NCBI GenBank assembly: GCA_002304945.1
Contig: DBPQ01000140.1
Coordinates: forward strand, 7,533 to 17,605
Direction of reading: 5' to 3'
Origin: Actinomycetales bacterium UBA1416
Lineage (GTDB): Bacteria; Actinomycetota; Actinomycetes; Actinomycetales; Actinomycetaceae
DNA length: 10,073 nt
The notes beneath the pieces are model-generated. The model was not told the origin of the DNA and searched no databases. It saw only the letters and a list, made by a program, of their open reading frames with translations. Position numbers and translations under genes: made by a program. This document shows positions 1 through 5,275 of this stretch, one piece after another (position 1 is the stretch's first letter; the number at the start of each line of letters is the position of its first letter).

Positions 1-284
1 TCGCCGCCTACCGCGTGGCCCAGGAGGCCCTCACCAACGCCGCCCGGCACGGCGGCCCGGACGTCCGCGCACGCGTGGAGCTCACGTGGTCCCCGTCCGG
101 CCTGGCGATCGAGGTGCGCGACGACGGCCGCGGCGCCGCCGCCTCGCCCGCCACTCGCGGCTCCGGTCAGGGCCTGCGGGGCCTACGGGAGCGCGTTGAC
201 CTGTTCGGCGGCACCGTGGAGGCCGGCCCCGTGGTGGGCGGCGGCTTCCGGGTCCGCGCCACCCTGCCCTACGTGGAGACCTGA
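1..284 (+). CDS. Sensor histidine kinase, NarL/DesK type, C-terminal fragment (5' truncated by window)
   Basis: This is the ATP-binding end of a two-component sensor kinase that would autophosphorylate on His and pass phosphate to the response regulator encoded next. The reading frame is open from the window edge (codons in phase from base 3), so the true start, sensor region and H-box lie outside. Visible HATPase_c landmarks, in order: an N-box (AQEALTNAARHG), a G1 box (VRDDGRG) and a G2 region (GQGLRGLRERVDLFGG), ending in the usual 'GGGFRVRATLP' strand. The AYRVAQEALTNAARH form is typical of HisKA_3 kinases (NarX/DesK/LiaS-like). Its stop TGA (282-284) shares one base with the regulator's ATG, so the two are almost certainly co-transcribed and translationally coupled. 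The signal sensed cannot be inferred from this fragment. Confidence 0.93.
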   Translation, partial: AAYRVAQEALTNAARHGGPDVRARVELTWSPSGLAIEVRDDGRGAAASPATRGSGQGLRGLRERVDLFGGTVEAGPVVGGGFRVRATLPYVET

Positions 285-952
285 TGATCACCGTCGCGGT
301 CGTGGACGACCAGCACCTGGTGCGCTCCGGCCTGGCCATGCTCATCAACTCGCAATCCGACCTGACCGTGGTGGCCGAGGCGGGCAGCGGGACGGAGGCG
401 GTTGCCTCGCCCGCGGTGTGCGGGGCCGACGTGGTGCTGATGGACGTGCGGATGCCACAGATGGATGGGATCGAGGCCACCCGCCGCCTGCTGGCGGGCC
501 GCGAGGGGGAGGGTCCACGCGTCGTCGTGCTGACCACCTTCGACCTCGACGAGTACGCGCTGCACGCCATCGAGGCCGGTGCCTCCGGGTTCCTCCTCAA
601 GGACGCCCCGCCGGAGGAGCTGCTCGCCGCGATCCGCACCGTGCACCGCGGCGACGCCGTCATCGCGCCGTCCACCACCCGCCGGCTCCTCGATCACCTC
701 GCACCCACGCTGCGGCAGCGGAACCACGCGGATGCGCGGGAGGTGGCGGCGGTGGAGTCGCTGACGCCACGGGAGCGTGAGGTGCTGGCGCTGATCGCAC
801 GCGGGGACTCCAACCAGGAGATCGCGGCTGGGCTGTTCCTCTCGGAGGCCACGGTGAAGACCCATGTGGGGAGGATCCTCGCCAAGCTCGGCGCACGCGA
901 CCGGGTCCAGGCCGTGGTGACCGCCTACCGCACCGGGCTCGCCCAACCCTGA
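284..952 (+). CDS. Response regulator, NarL/FixJ family (REC + LuxR-type HTH)
   Basis: A 222-residue DNA-binding response regulator, the usual length for the family. The receiver domain (about 2-118) shows the acidic pair D8-D9, the phospho-acceptor D54 in VLMDVRMPQMDG, the switch Thr84 (VVLTTFD) and the invariant K106 (GFLLKDAP). The LuxR-type helix-turn-helix occupies about 158-215 (LTPREREVL ... NQEIAAGLFLSEATVKTHVGRILAKL). All catalytic receiver residues are present, so it should be phosphorylated by the upstream kinase, dimerise and bind DNA in the cytoplasm. The ATG is fixed by the 1-nt overlap with the kinase stop, with GGAG (275-278) 5 nt upstream as a ribosome binding site. Targets are not encoded here. 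I infer that the paired elements at 4170-4232 and 5199-5261 are candidates, because NarL-type systems often control MacB-like ABC transporters. Confidence 0.96.
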   Translation: MITVAVVDDQHLVRSGLAMLINSQSDLTVVAEAGSGTEAVASPAVCGADVVLMDVRMPQMDGIEATRRLLAGREGEGPRVVVLTTFDLDEYALHAIEAGASGFLLKDAPPEELLAAIRTVHRGDAVIAPSTTRRLLDHLAPTLRQRNHADAREVAAVESLTPREREVLALIARGDSNQEIAAGLFLSEATVKTHVGRILAKLGARDRVQAVVTAYRTGLAQP

Positions 953-956
953 CGGC

Positions 957-962
957 TACACT
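957..962 (+). promoter_or_regulatory. Candidate -10 hexamer (TACACT) of a leaderless transcript
   Basis: TACACT fits the actinobacterial TANNNT -10 consensus and lies just after the response regulator stop (950-952). Six bases (CGACGG) separate it from a GTG at 969, so the predicted transcription start coincides with that GTG. No convincing -35 hexamer is visible about 17 nt upstream. The same geometry recurs at 8592-8604. It would give the CNNM pair a promoter independent of the two-component operon. Confidence 0.45.
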
Positions 963-968
963 CGACGG

Positions 969-1007
969 GTGGACGACGGCACCTCGACGAAGTGGACCAG
1001 CCCATGA
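969..1007 (+). CDS. Candidate 12-codon leaderless upstream ORF
   Basis: GTG at 969 opens a short frame encoding MDDGTSTKWTSP and stopping at TGA 1005-1007, which overlaps the ATG (1004) of the following membrane-protein gene in an ATGA junction. The start lies 6 nt after the TACACT hexamer, so it would be read as a leaderless mRNA start. The downstream gene has no evident Shine-Dalgarno, which makes delivery of ribosomes by re-initiation from this small ORF plausible. The peptide has no recognisable motif and coding content cannot be judged at this length. A coupling function is inference. Confidence 0.35.
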   Translation: MDDGTSTKWTSP

Positions 1008-2368
1008 CGACTGAATGGCTCCTGCTCCTCCTCGTGGTGGTCCTGATCGCCTTCAACGCGATCTTCGTGGCCGCCGAGTTCGCCCTCGTGACGGTCGACC
1101 GGCCCACCGTGGCCCGGCTCGCCGGCGAGGGGGACAAGCGGGCGATCTCGCTGTCCGCGGGTCTCCGGACGCTGTCCACGCAACTCTCCGGCGCCCAGCT
1201 CGGCATCACGATCACGAGCCTGGTGGTCGGCTTCATCGCGGAGCCCTCCATCGCGGCGCTGCTCCGGGTACCGATCGAGGCGGCCGGCCTCCCCGAGGAG
1301 ACGTCGCTGGCCGTGGCGTTCACCGCGGCGTTCCTCATCGCCACCGCCACCCAGATGGTCTTCGGCGAGCTGGTCCCGAAGAACTGGGCGATCGCAGAGC
1401 CGCTGAAGGTGGGCAGCGCCGTCGTCGGCGCGCAGCGGGCGTTCACCTGGGTGACCAAGCCGCTCCTCTGGTTCCTCAACGGCACGGCGAACGCCATCGT
1501 CCGGGCGCTGGGCATGGAGCCGCAGGAGGAACTCGCCTCCGCCCGGTCCGCCCAGGAACTCGGGTCCCTCGCCGCGCGCTCCGCCCAGCGGGGCCTGCTC
1601 GACGAGGAGCTTGCCCGGCGGCTGGAGCGCTCGGTCGGGCTCGGCGACCGCACGGCGTCGGACGCCATGACGCCACGCCCCCGGGTCAGGTTCCTCGAGG
1701 CCGGCCAGGGCGCGGCCGACGTGCTCGCGCTGGCCGCCGCCACCGGTCATGCCCGCTTCCCGGTTCTCGGCGAGGACGTGGACGACGTCGTCGGGGCCGT
1801 CCACTTCAAGGACGCCCTCGCGGTCGCGGCGCCCGAACGGGCGAGCACCGACGTCGCGACCCTGGTCCGTCCGATCCGCGCCGTCCCCTCGACCATGCCG
1901 CTGAAGACCGTGCTGGAGACCCTGCGACGGGGCGTGCAGATGGCGGTGGTCGTCGACGAGTACGGCGGGACGGACGGCATCCTCACCCTCGAGGACGTGG
2001 TGGAGGAGATCGTCGGCGAGATCGACGACGAGCAGGACCAGCCCACCCGCGCGCACCGCAGGCTCGCGGACGACCGGTGGTCCCTCTCCGGGCTGCTGCG
2101 GCCGGACGAGGTGGATGAGATCACGGGCCTGGACCTGCCCGAGGGGAGGGAGTCCGACACGCTCGGTGGCCTGATGACCGAACGCCTGGAACGCTTCCCC
2201 CGGGTGGGTGACGAGGTGGTACTGCGGGCTCGCGACGAGAACCGGCTCGACGCCGACGGCCTGCCCGGCCCCGTCTCCGTGCGCCTGCGGGTCACCCGCC
2301 TCGACGGCTGGAGGGTGGACCGACTCCTGCTGATCGCGGAGGGCCCCGCCGAGGAGGCGGAGAAGTGA
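1004..2368 (+). CDS. CNNM/CorC-type hemolysin-family membrane protein (DUF21 + CBS pair + CorC_HlyC)
   Basis: A 454-residue integral membrane protein of the CNNM/CorC (HlyC, 'hemolysin family protein') group, linked in other bacteria to Mg2+ transport or resistance; the hemolysin label is historical. An N-terminal DUF21 transmembrane domain (about 1-185) carries the family motifs NAIFVAAEFALV, GAQLGITITSLVVGFIAEP and FGELVPKNWAI. A cytosolic CBS pair (about 205-340) contains MTPRPRV (222 on), RFPVLGEDVDDVVGAVHFKD and VVVDEYGGTDGILTLEDVVEEIVGEI. A CorC_HlyC domain (about 355-445) closes it, so the family architecture is complete. I chose ATG 1004 rather than in-frame GTG 992: the product then begins MTTEWLLLLL, typical for the family, and ATG 1004 overlaps the stop of the small upstream ORF. 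A GTG 992 start would add only MDQP. The stop overlaps the next start (GTGA). Ion specificity is not deducible. Confidence 0.93.
   Translation: MTTEWLLLLLVVVLIAFNAIFVAAEFALVTVDRPTVARLAGEGDKRAISLSAGLRTLSTQLSGAQLGITITSLVVGFIAEPSIAALLRVPIEAAGLPEETSLAVAFTAAFLIATATQMVFGELVPKNWAIAEPLKVGSAVVGAQRAFTWVTKPLLWFLNGTANAIVRALGMEPQEELASARSAQELGSLAARSAQRGLLDEELARRLERSVGLGDRTASDAMTPRPRVRFLEAGQGAADVLALAAATGHARFPVLGEDVDDVVGAVHFKDALAVAAPERASTDVATLVRPIRAVPSTMPLKTVLETLRRGVQMAVVVDEYGGTDGILTLEDVVEEIVGEIDDEQDQPTRAHRRLADDRWSLSGLLRPDEVDEITGLDLPEGRESDTLGGLMTERLERFPRVGDEVVLRARDENRLDADGLPGPVSVRLRVTRLDGWRVDRLLLIAEGPAEEAEK
2351..2357 (+). promoter_or_regulatory. Shine-Dalgarno for the second CNNM gene
   Basis: GAGGAGG lies inside the last codons of the first CNNM gene, 7 nt before GTG 2365. 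It supports the GTG start and a GTGA-type translational coupling between the two paralogues. Confidence 0.7.
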
Positions 2369-3408
2369 TCGACGCCGGAGCGATGCTCATCGCCGTTGCC
2401 CTGCTCATCGGCAACGCCTTCTTCGTGGGGGCGGAGTTCGCGCTCATCGCTGCGCGCCGCACCCAGATCGAGCCGCGCGCGACTGCCGGGTCCCGGCCCG
2501 CGCGCCTCACCCTGCGCGCGATGGAGCGGGTCTCCCTCATGATGGCGGGCGCCCAGCTCGGCATCACGATGTGCTCGCTCGGCCTGGGCGCCATCGGCGA
2601 GCCCGCCGTCGCCCACGCGCTCGAGATCCCGCTCGCGGCGATCGGGGTCACCGGTGCGGCGCTGCACTCGATCGCGTTCGCCATCGCGCTCGCCATCGTG
2701 GTATTCCTCCACATGGTGCTCGGAGAGATGGTCCCGAAGAACATCGCGATCGCCGGACCCGAGCGGTCCGCGCTCATCCTCGGCCCGATCCTCTACGTGG
2801 TCGTACTCGTGCTGCGCCCCCTCATCGTGTTCCTGAACTGGGTGGCCAACGTGGTCCTCCGGATGCTCCGGGTGGAGCCGAAGGACGAGGTGGCCTCCGC
2901 CTTCACCGCGGACGAGGTGGCCGCCTTCATCGCGGAGTCCCGCGAGGAGGGTCTCCTGGAGGACCGCGAGCACCGGTTGCTCGCGGGATCACTGACGATC
3001 GGCGAGGAGACGGTCGAGCAGGTGGTGGTCCCGCTCGCCGACCTGGTCACCCTGCCGCACGACGTGACGCCCGAGCAGGCCGAGGCCGAGTTCGTGCGCA
3101 CCGGTTTCTCCCGCTTCCCCGTGGCCTCCGCCGAGGGCCACCTCTTCGGGTACGTCCACCTCAAGGACTTCCTGGAACTGTCCGAGGACGTCCGCACCCG
3201 GCCCATCGACGAGCACGTGATCCGGCCGCTGGCCACCATCGAGAAGGACGCCACCCTGGAGGCCGCGCTCACGGCCATGCAGGCCGGCGGCACCCACTTC
3301 GCGCTCGTCGTCGACGGCGGCGAGACCATCGGGGCGGCGATGCTCGAGGACGTCGTCGAACGGCTGATCGGCGAGGTCAGGGACGAGGCGCAGACGCCCC
3401 GCCGCTGA
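2365..3408 (+). CDS. CNNM/CorC-type hemolysin-family membrane protein, short form (DUF21 + CBS, no CorC_HlyC)
   Basis: A 347-residue paralogue of the preceding protein. DUF21 (about 1-175) retains NAFFVGAEFALIAARR, GAQLGITMCSLGLGAIGEP and LGEMVPKNIAIA, with about four hydrophobic helices. The CBS region (about 195-340) retains GFSRFPVASAEGHLFGYVHLKDFLEL and AAMLEDVVERLIGEVRDE. The C-terminal CorC_HlyC domain is absent: the frame ends 11 residues after the last CBS motif. Two CBS signatures are relaxed: VVVPLADLV replaces the usual VMTPR-type segment, and VVDGGETIGA replaces VVDEYGGT. GTG 2365 overlaps the upstream stop by 4 nt (GTGA) behind a strong GAGGAGG. A long DUF21-CBS-CorC protein followed by a short one is a recurrent actinobacterial arrangement, and CNNM proteins work as dimers, so a heterodimer is a reasonable inference. 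The gene converges on the ATPase gene with only 18 nt between stops; I see no hairpin terminator there. Confidence 0.93.
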   Translation: MIDAGAMLIAVALLIGNAFFVGAEFALIAARRTQIEPRATAGSRPARLTLRAMERVSLMMAGAQLGITMCSLGLGAIGEPAVAHALEIPLAAIGVTGAALHSIAFAIALAIVVFLHMVLGEMVPKNIAIAGPERSALILGPILYVVVLVLRPLIVFLNWVANVVLRMLRVEPKDEVASAFTADEVAAFIAESREEGLLEDREHRLLAGSLTIGEETVEQVVVPLADLVTLPHDVTPEQAEAEFVRTGFSRFPVASAEGHLFGYVHLKDFLELSEDVRTRPIDEHVIRPLATIEKDATLEAALTAMQAGGTHFALVVDGGETIGAAMLEDVVERLIGEVRDEAQTPRR

Positions 3409-3426
3409 GGCCGTGCCACGTCTCGG

Positions 3427-4143
3427 TCACGCGAGGTGGCGCAGGTACCGTTCCGGACCGGCGAGGAAGCGGCGGTAGTGGTCCACCATCGGCAGGTCCT
3501 CCCAGGCGGTGCGGTGGAAGCCCTCCGTGCCGAGCTCGAGGATCTCGGCGCCGGGCAGGGCGGCGAGTACCGGGGAGTGCGTGGCCATGATCACCTGCCG
3601 GCCCCCCGGGCGCAGCAGGTCGAGCAGGTGGGCGAGCAGGGCGAGGCTGGAATCGAAGGACAGGGCGGACTCCGGCTCGTCGAGCAGGTAGAGGCCGGGG
3701 GAGTCGAAGCGGGACAGCACGACGTCGATGAACGACTCGCCGTGGCTGCGGGCGTGCAGCTCCCCGGTCCCGCCCGCGTCCCGCTCGAGGTAGGTGAACA
3801 GGCCGTGCATGGACTCCGCCCGCAGGAAGTACCCCCACCGGGATCCGCCGCGCCGGGCGAGCACCAGGTCCTGCCAGAGGGGTGACTCGCTCGACCGGGT
3901 GGCGTGGCGCGCGTGGACGGACCCGCCCTCGCCGGAGAGCCCGAACGCCATCGCGATCGCCTCCACGATCGTGGATTTCCCCGAGCCGTTGGGGCCCACC
4001 AGAACCGTCGCCGGGGCGAGATCGAGGCCCTCCTCCCGGAGTTGCCGCACAGCCGGGATGGTGTACGGCCACGCTGCCGTGTCCACGCCCGGGCGGGGGT
4101 TCGCCTCCACCCTGGACACCGGCCTGTCGTCGAGAATCGCCAC
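3427..4143 (-). CDS. Small stand-alone AAA/ABC-type ATPase (predicted ATPase, AAA_21-like)
   Basis: A 238-residue cytosolic P-loop ATPase with an SMC/RecF/ABC-like fold. Walker A is GPNGSGKST (50-58), followed by IVEAIAMAFGL. A degenerate signature, SHGES (133-137), stands where transporters have LSGGQ. Walker B is LYLLDEPESAL (151-161) and the switch histidine is in ATHSP (187-191). The SHGESF ... LLDEPESALS ... ATHSPVLAALPGA pattern is that of the COG3910/AAA_21 predicted ATPases, which are not transporter subunits; their function is poorly known. There is no membrane segment or partner permease on this strand. The start is GTG (complement 4141-4143) giving MAILDDRPVSRVEANP; no good Shine-Dalgarno is visible. 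The gene is divergent from the YqeB-like gene and shares its 112-bp upstream region, so the regulatory element there could affect both. It converges with the CNNM pair. Confidence 0.9.
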   Translation of the reverse strand: MAILDDRPVSRVEANPRPGVDTAAWPYTIPAVRQLREEGLDLAPATVLVGPNGSGKSTIVEAIAMAFGLSGEGGSVHARHATRSSESPLWQDLVLARRGGSRWGYFLRAESMHGLFTYLERDAGGTGELHARSHGESFIDVVLSRFDSPGLYLLDEPESALSFDSSLALLAHLLDLLRPGGRQVIMATHSPVLAALPGAEILELGTEGFHRTAWEDLPMVDHYRRFLAGPERYLRHLA

Positions 4144-4169
4144 CCGCCCATCGTCCCACCGGGGACGGC

Positions 4170-4232
4170 GTCATACCCCGGTCGTACGCCCGGGGTGTGA
4201 GGACCATCCCACCGGCCGATCCGCCGGACCCC
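4170..4232 (+). promoter_or_regulatory. Composite regulatory element, copy A (upstream of the YqeB-like gene)
   Basis: This element has three parts. First, a direct repeat GTCATAC (4170-4176) and GTCGTAC (4181-4187), one helical turn apart (11 bp). Second, a 15-nt linker (4188-4202). Third, a 30-bp block (4203-4232) identical to that of copy B and containing the dyad CCGGC-N6-GCCGG (4212-4227). Exactly 23 nt separate the block from ATG 4256. Repeat identities and all spacings match copy B, whereas the 15-nt linkers agree at only 4 of 15 positions. This is best read as an operator plus promoter or leader of a shared regulon. I cannot assign a clear -10 hexamer inside it. A perfect 10-bp palindrome CCGGCGCCGG (4231-4240) overlaps its end. 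Confidence 0.75.
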
Positions 4233-4255
4233 GGCGCCGGGCGACGCTTGGTTGC

Positions 4256-4933
4256 ATGGCCTCCATGGTGATCATTCGCTCCCGCTGGTGTGCGCGTGCC
4301 GGTGCCGTCGCCGGGATGACGCTGCTCGGCGCCGCGCTCGGAGCCGCCGTCCTCGCCCTTGTCCACGTGGCTGGAGGCACGTGGGTGATCGAGCTGTGGT
4401 TCGCCGACGCGGGCGTCGCATGGGCCGCAGCGCTCGGCGCCGTGGCCGGGAGCCTGTTCGGCGCCGCTGCCGGTGCAGCATGGCTGGGGGAGTGCCTCCA
4501 GGTCCGCATCACCCCCCGCACGGTGGAGGTGCGCTGGGAGGGGGCGGACGCCGTCGTGCCCCGGAGCCTCATCGACGTGGCGGTCGTGGGAGAGGACCTC
4601 GTGCTCCTCGCGGCAGGCGGAGTGGAGCTGGTGCGGGTCCGCGCCGCGTTGGATGCACGCCGCCTCCGGGGCGCGCTCGCGGAGGCCGGCGTTCGCGTGA
4701 CGACCACGGACCCCCACGCCACCGAGTTCGCGACATGGGTGGAGTCGGGGCCGCTGCCGGACGTGGTCCAGCGGTACCTCGCAGCCCGGGCGGCTGTGGT
4801 CGATCGCCGCGCGACGCGGGACGCCGAATTCCTCCGGCGTGAACTCCTGGACCTGGGCATCGCGGTCCGGGACGTGCGGCGGGGCCGGATGACCGTGCAG
4901 GAGTGGCGGGCGCTCGCGGTTCGCGTGCCCTGA
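4256..4933 (+). CDS. YqeB-like family membrane protein, function unknown
   Basis: A 225-residue protein with two hydrophobic N-terminal helices (about 13-40 and 49-76), then a soluble region. From my knowledge of the family, the layout matches actinobacterial YqeB-like proteins: a helical hairpin, a small beta-rich PH-like segment (about 82-125, LQVRITPRTVEVRWEG ... RSLIDVAVVGEDLVLLAAGGVELVRVRA), then a characteristic tail with DPHATEFATWVESGPLPDVVQRYLAARAAV, a charged stretch where an Arg/Ala-rich segment precedes AEFLRRELLDLGIAVRDVR, and a final QEWRAL. No biochemical role is established that I know of. ATG 4256 is chosen because its distance to the upstream 30-bp block is exactly that of ATG 5285 in copy B; ATG 4265 is an in-frame alternative. 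No Shine-Dalgarno is visible. The same regulatory cassette precedes the ABC operon, suggesting joint expression, perhaps in the envelope response served by that transporter (inference). Confidence 0.85.
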   Translation: MASMVIIRSRWCARAGAVAGMTLLGAALGAAVLALVHVAGGTWVIELWFADAGVAWAAALGAVAGSLFGAAAGAAWLGECLQVRITPRTVEVRWEGADAVVPRSLIDVAVVGEDLVLLAAGGVELVRVRAALDARRLRGALAEAGVRVTTTDPHATEFATWVESGPLPDVVQRYLAARAAVVDRRATRDAEFLRRELLDLGIAVRDVRRGRMTVQEWRALAVRVP

Positions 4934-4948
4934 TCCGGTCACGGGGTG

Positions 4949-4976
4949 CCCGGTGCCTCGCGACCTGCCCGGGTTT
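4949..4976 (+). terminator. Weak candidate terminator after the YqeB-like gene
   Basis: CCCGG (4949-4953) can pair with CCGGG (4969-4973) across a 15-nt loop and is followed by TTT and then CC. The stem is only 5 bp and the T-run is minimal, so this is a weak call. Position, 16 nt after the stop, is its main support. Confidence 0.2.
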
Positions 4977-4994
4977 CCTGCCTCCGGTCCGAAC

Positions 4995-5090
4995 CCTAAC
5001 CAACGCCTGTTTGGCGAGGGTACGAGCCCGCGGTTAGGGTCCCACACCTCACCACGAGTTCAAATCCTCGCCAAACAGGCGTTGGTTAGG
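4995..5090. repeat. 96-bp element with perfect 25-bp terminal inverted repeats (MITE/BIME-like)
   Basis: Bases 4995-5019 (beginning CCTAACCAACGCC, ending TTTGGCGAGG) are the exact reverse complement of 5066-5090; the loop is 46 nt (5020-5065). Each arm also contains its own small dyad: CGCC-tgttt-GGCG (5004-5016) and CGCC-aaaca-GGCG (5069-5081), the layout of paired palindromic units (REP/BIME) or a MITE. There is no open reading frame of note and no clear target-site duplication (flanks GAAC and TTGA). No T-tract follows the stem on either strand, so it is not a canonical intrinsic terminator, although a 25-bp stem could still impede transcription or protect mRNA ends between the two flanking transcripts. 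The identity of the family is unknown to me. Confidence 0.85.
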
Positions 5091-5109
5091 TTGAATGAGC
5101 GTTGGTTAG
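5079..5109. repeat. Direct repeat of the inverted-repeat terminus (GCGTTGGTTAG x2)
   Basis: GCGTTGGTTAG occurs at 5079-5089, as the outer end of the right arm, and again at 5099-5109, 20 bp further out. GGTTAG also occurs in the loop at 5032-5037. This may be a remnant of a second element end or a multi-site protein-binding array. Confidence 0.65.
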
Positions 5110-5166
5110 AGTCTGAGCGCTGGAGCCCGAGGGGCGGATGGCGGCACGAAGACGGTGCGGTGGTGA

Positions 5167-5199
5167 TCGGGCGCGGTGGGCTGGCGTTCGGGCGCGGTG
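5167..5199. repeat. 12-bp direct repeat with two-helical-turn pitch (TCGGGCGCGGTG x2)
   Basis: TCGGGCGCGGTG is at 5167-5178 and again at 5188-5199, an offset of 21 bp, so both copies face the same side of the helix. The second copy ends on the first base of composite element B. Copy A has no equivalent, so this would be an input specific to the ABC operon, if functional. In GC-rich DNA a 12-mer repeat could still be chance. Confidence 0.5.
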
Positions 5200-5261
5200 T
5201 CATCCCCCAGTCGTACACGGCCCGCGCCACAACCATCCCACCGGCCGATCCGCCGGACCCC
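5199..5261 (+). promoter_or_regulatory. Composite regulatory element, copy B (upstream of the ABC transporter operon)
   Basis: This is the second copy of the element at 4170-4232. GTCATCC (5199-5205) and GTCGTAC (5210-5216) have the same 11-bp pitch, followed by a 15-nt linker and the identical 30-bp block (5232-5261) with the dyad CCGGC-N6-GCCGG (5241-5256). Exactly 23 nt lead to ATG 5285. A regulator binding the direct repeat as a dimer would suit a NarL-type protein, but which regulator binds is inference. Confidence 0.78.
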
Positions 5262-5275
5262 TCCCGCGCGGGAGG
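5261..5275 (+). promoter_or_regulatory. Palindrome sequestering the Shine-Dalgarno of the ABC ATPase gene
   Basis: CTCCCGCGCGGGAG (5261-5274) is a perfect 14-bp palindrome. Its right half provides the ribosome binding site GGGAGG (5270-5275), 9 nt before ATG 5285. Folding on the mRNA would mask the site; on DNA it could be an operator half of the composite element. Confidence 0.5.

Noticed and set aside
992..1003. GTG 992 as start of the first CNNM protein
   Set aside because: It adds only MDQP and has no Shine-Dalgarno. ATG 1004 gives a family-typical N-terminus and overlaps the small ORF stop. It cannot be fully excluded.
956..2973. Long minus-strand open frames (about 270-410 codons) opposite the two CNNM genes
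   Set aside because: They are repeated Asp/Glu/Arg/His or Ser/Arg runs with no recognisable domain. They mirror GC-rich codon positions of the genuine plus-strand genes.
3409..3426. Shared bidirectional terminator between the convergent CNNM and ATPase genes
   Set aside because: Only 18 nt separate the stops and no stem-loop is evident.
3377..5047. Long open frame on the minus strand (over 500 codons) across the ATPase, the YqeB-like gene and the intergenic region
   Set aside because: The composition is low-complexity Arg/Pro/Gly/His typical of an antisense shadow in high-GC DNA, and it shows no motif. It runs antisense or out of frame to genes with clear Walker and YqeB-like motifs.
5008..5077. 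A functional tRNA gene
   Set aside because: Only an acceptor-like stem and an imperfect T-arm can be drawn. There is no D-arm or anticodon stem, the length is short, and the acceptor stem is merely part of a 25-bp inverted repeat.
4995..5090. Intrinsic transcription terminator
   Set aside because: The stem is strong, but the loop is 46 nt and no T-run follows on either strand; it fits a repeat element better.
5107..5112. TAGAGT as a -10 hexamer for the ABC operon
   Set aside because: No -35 at acceptable spacing (TTGAAT is 10 nt away, TTGGTT 19 nt), no start codon at leaderless distance, and it lies upstream of the conserved regulatory element, which is a better promoter candidate.
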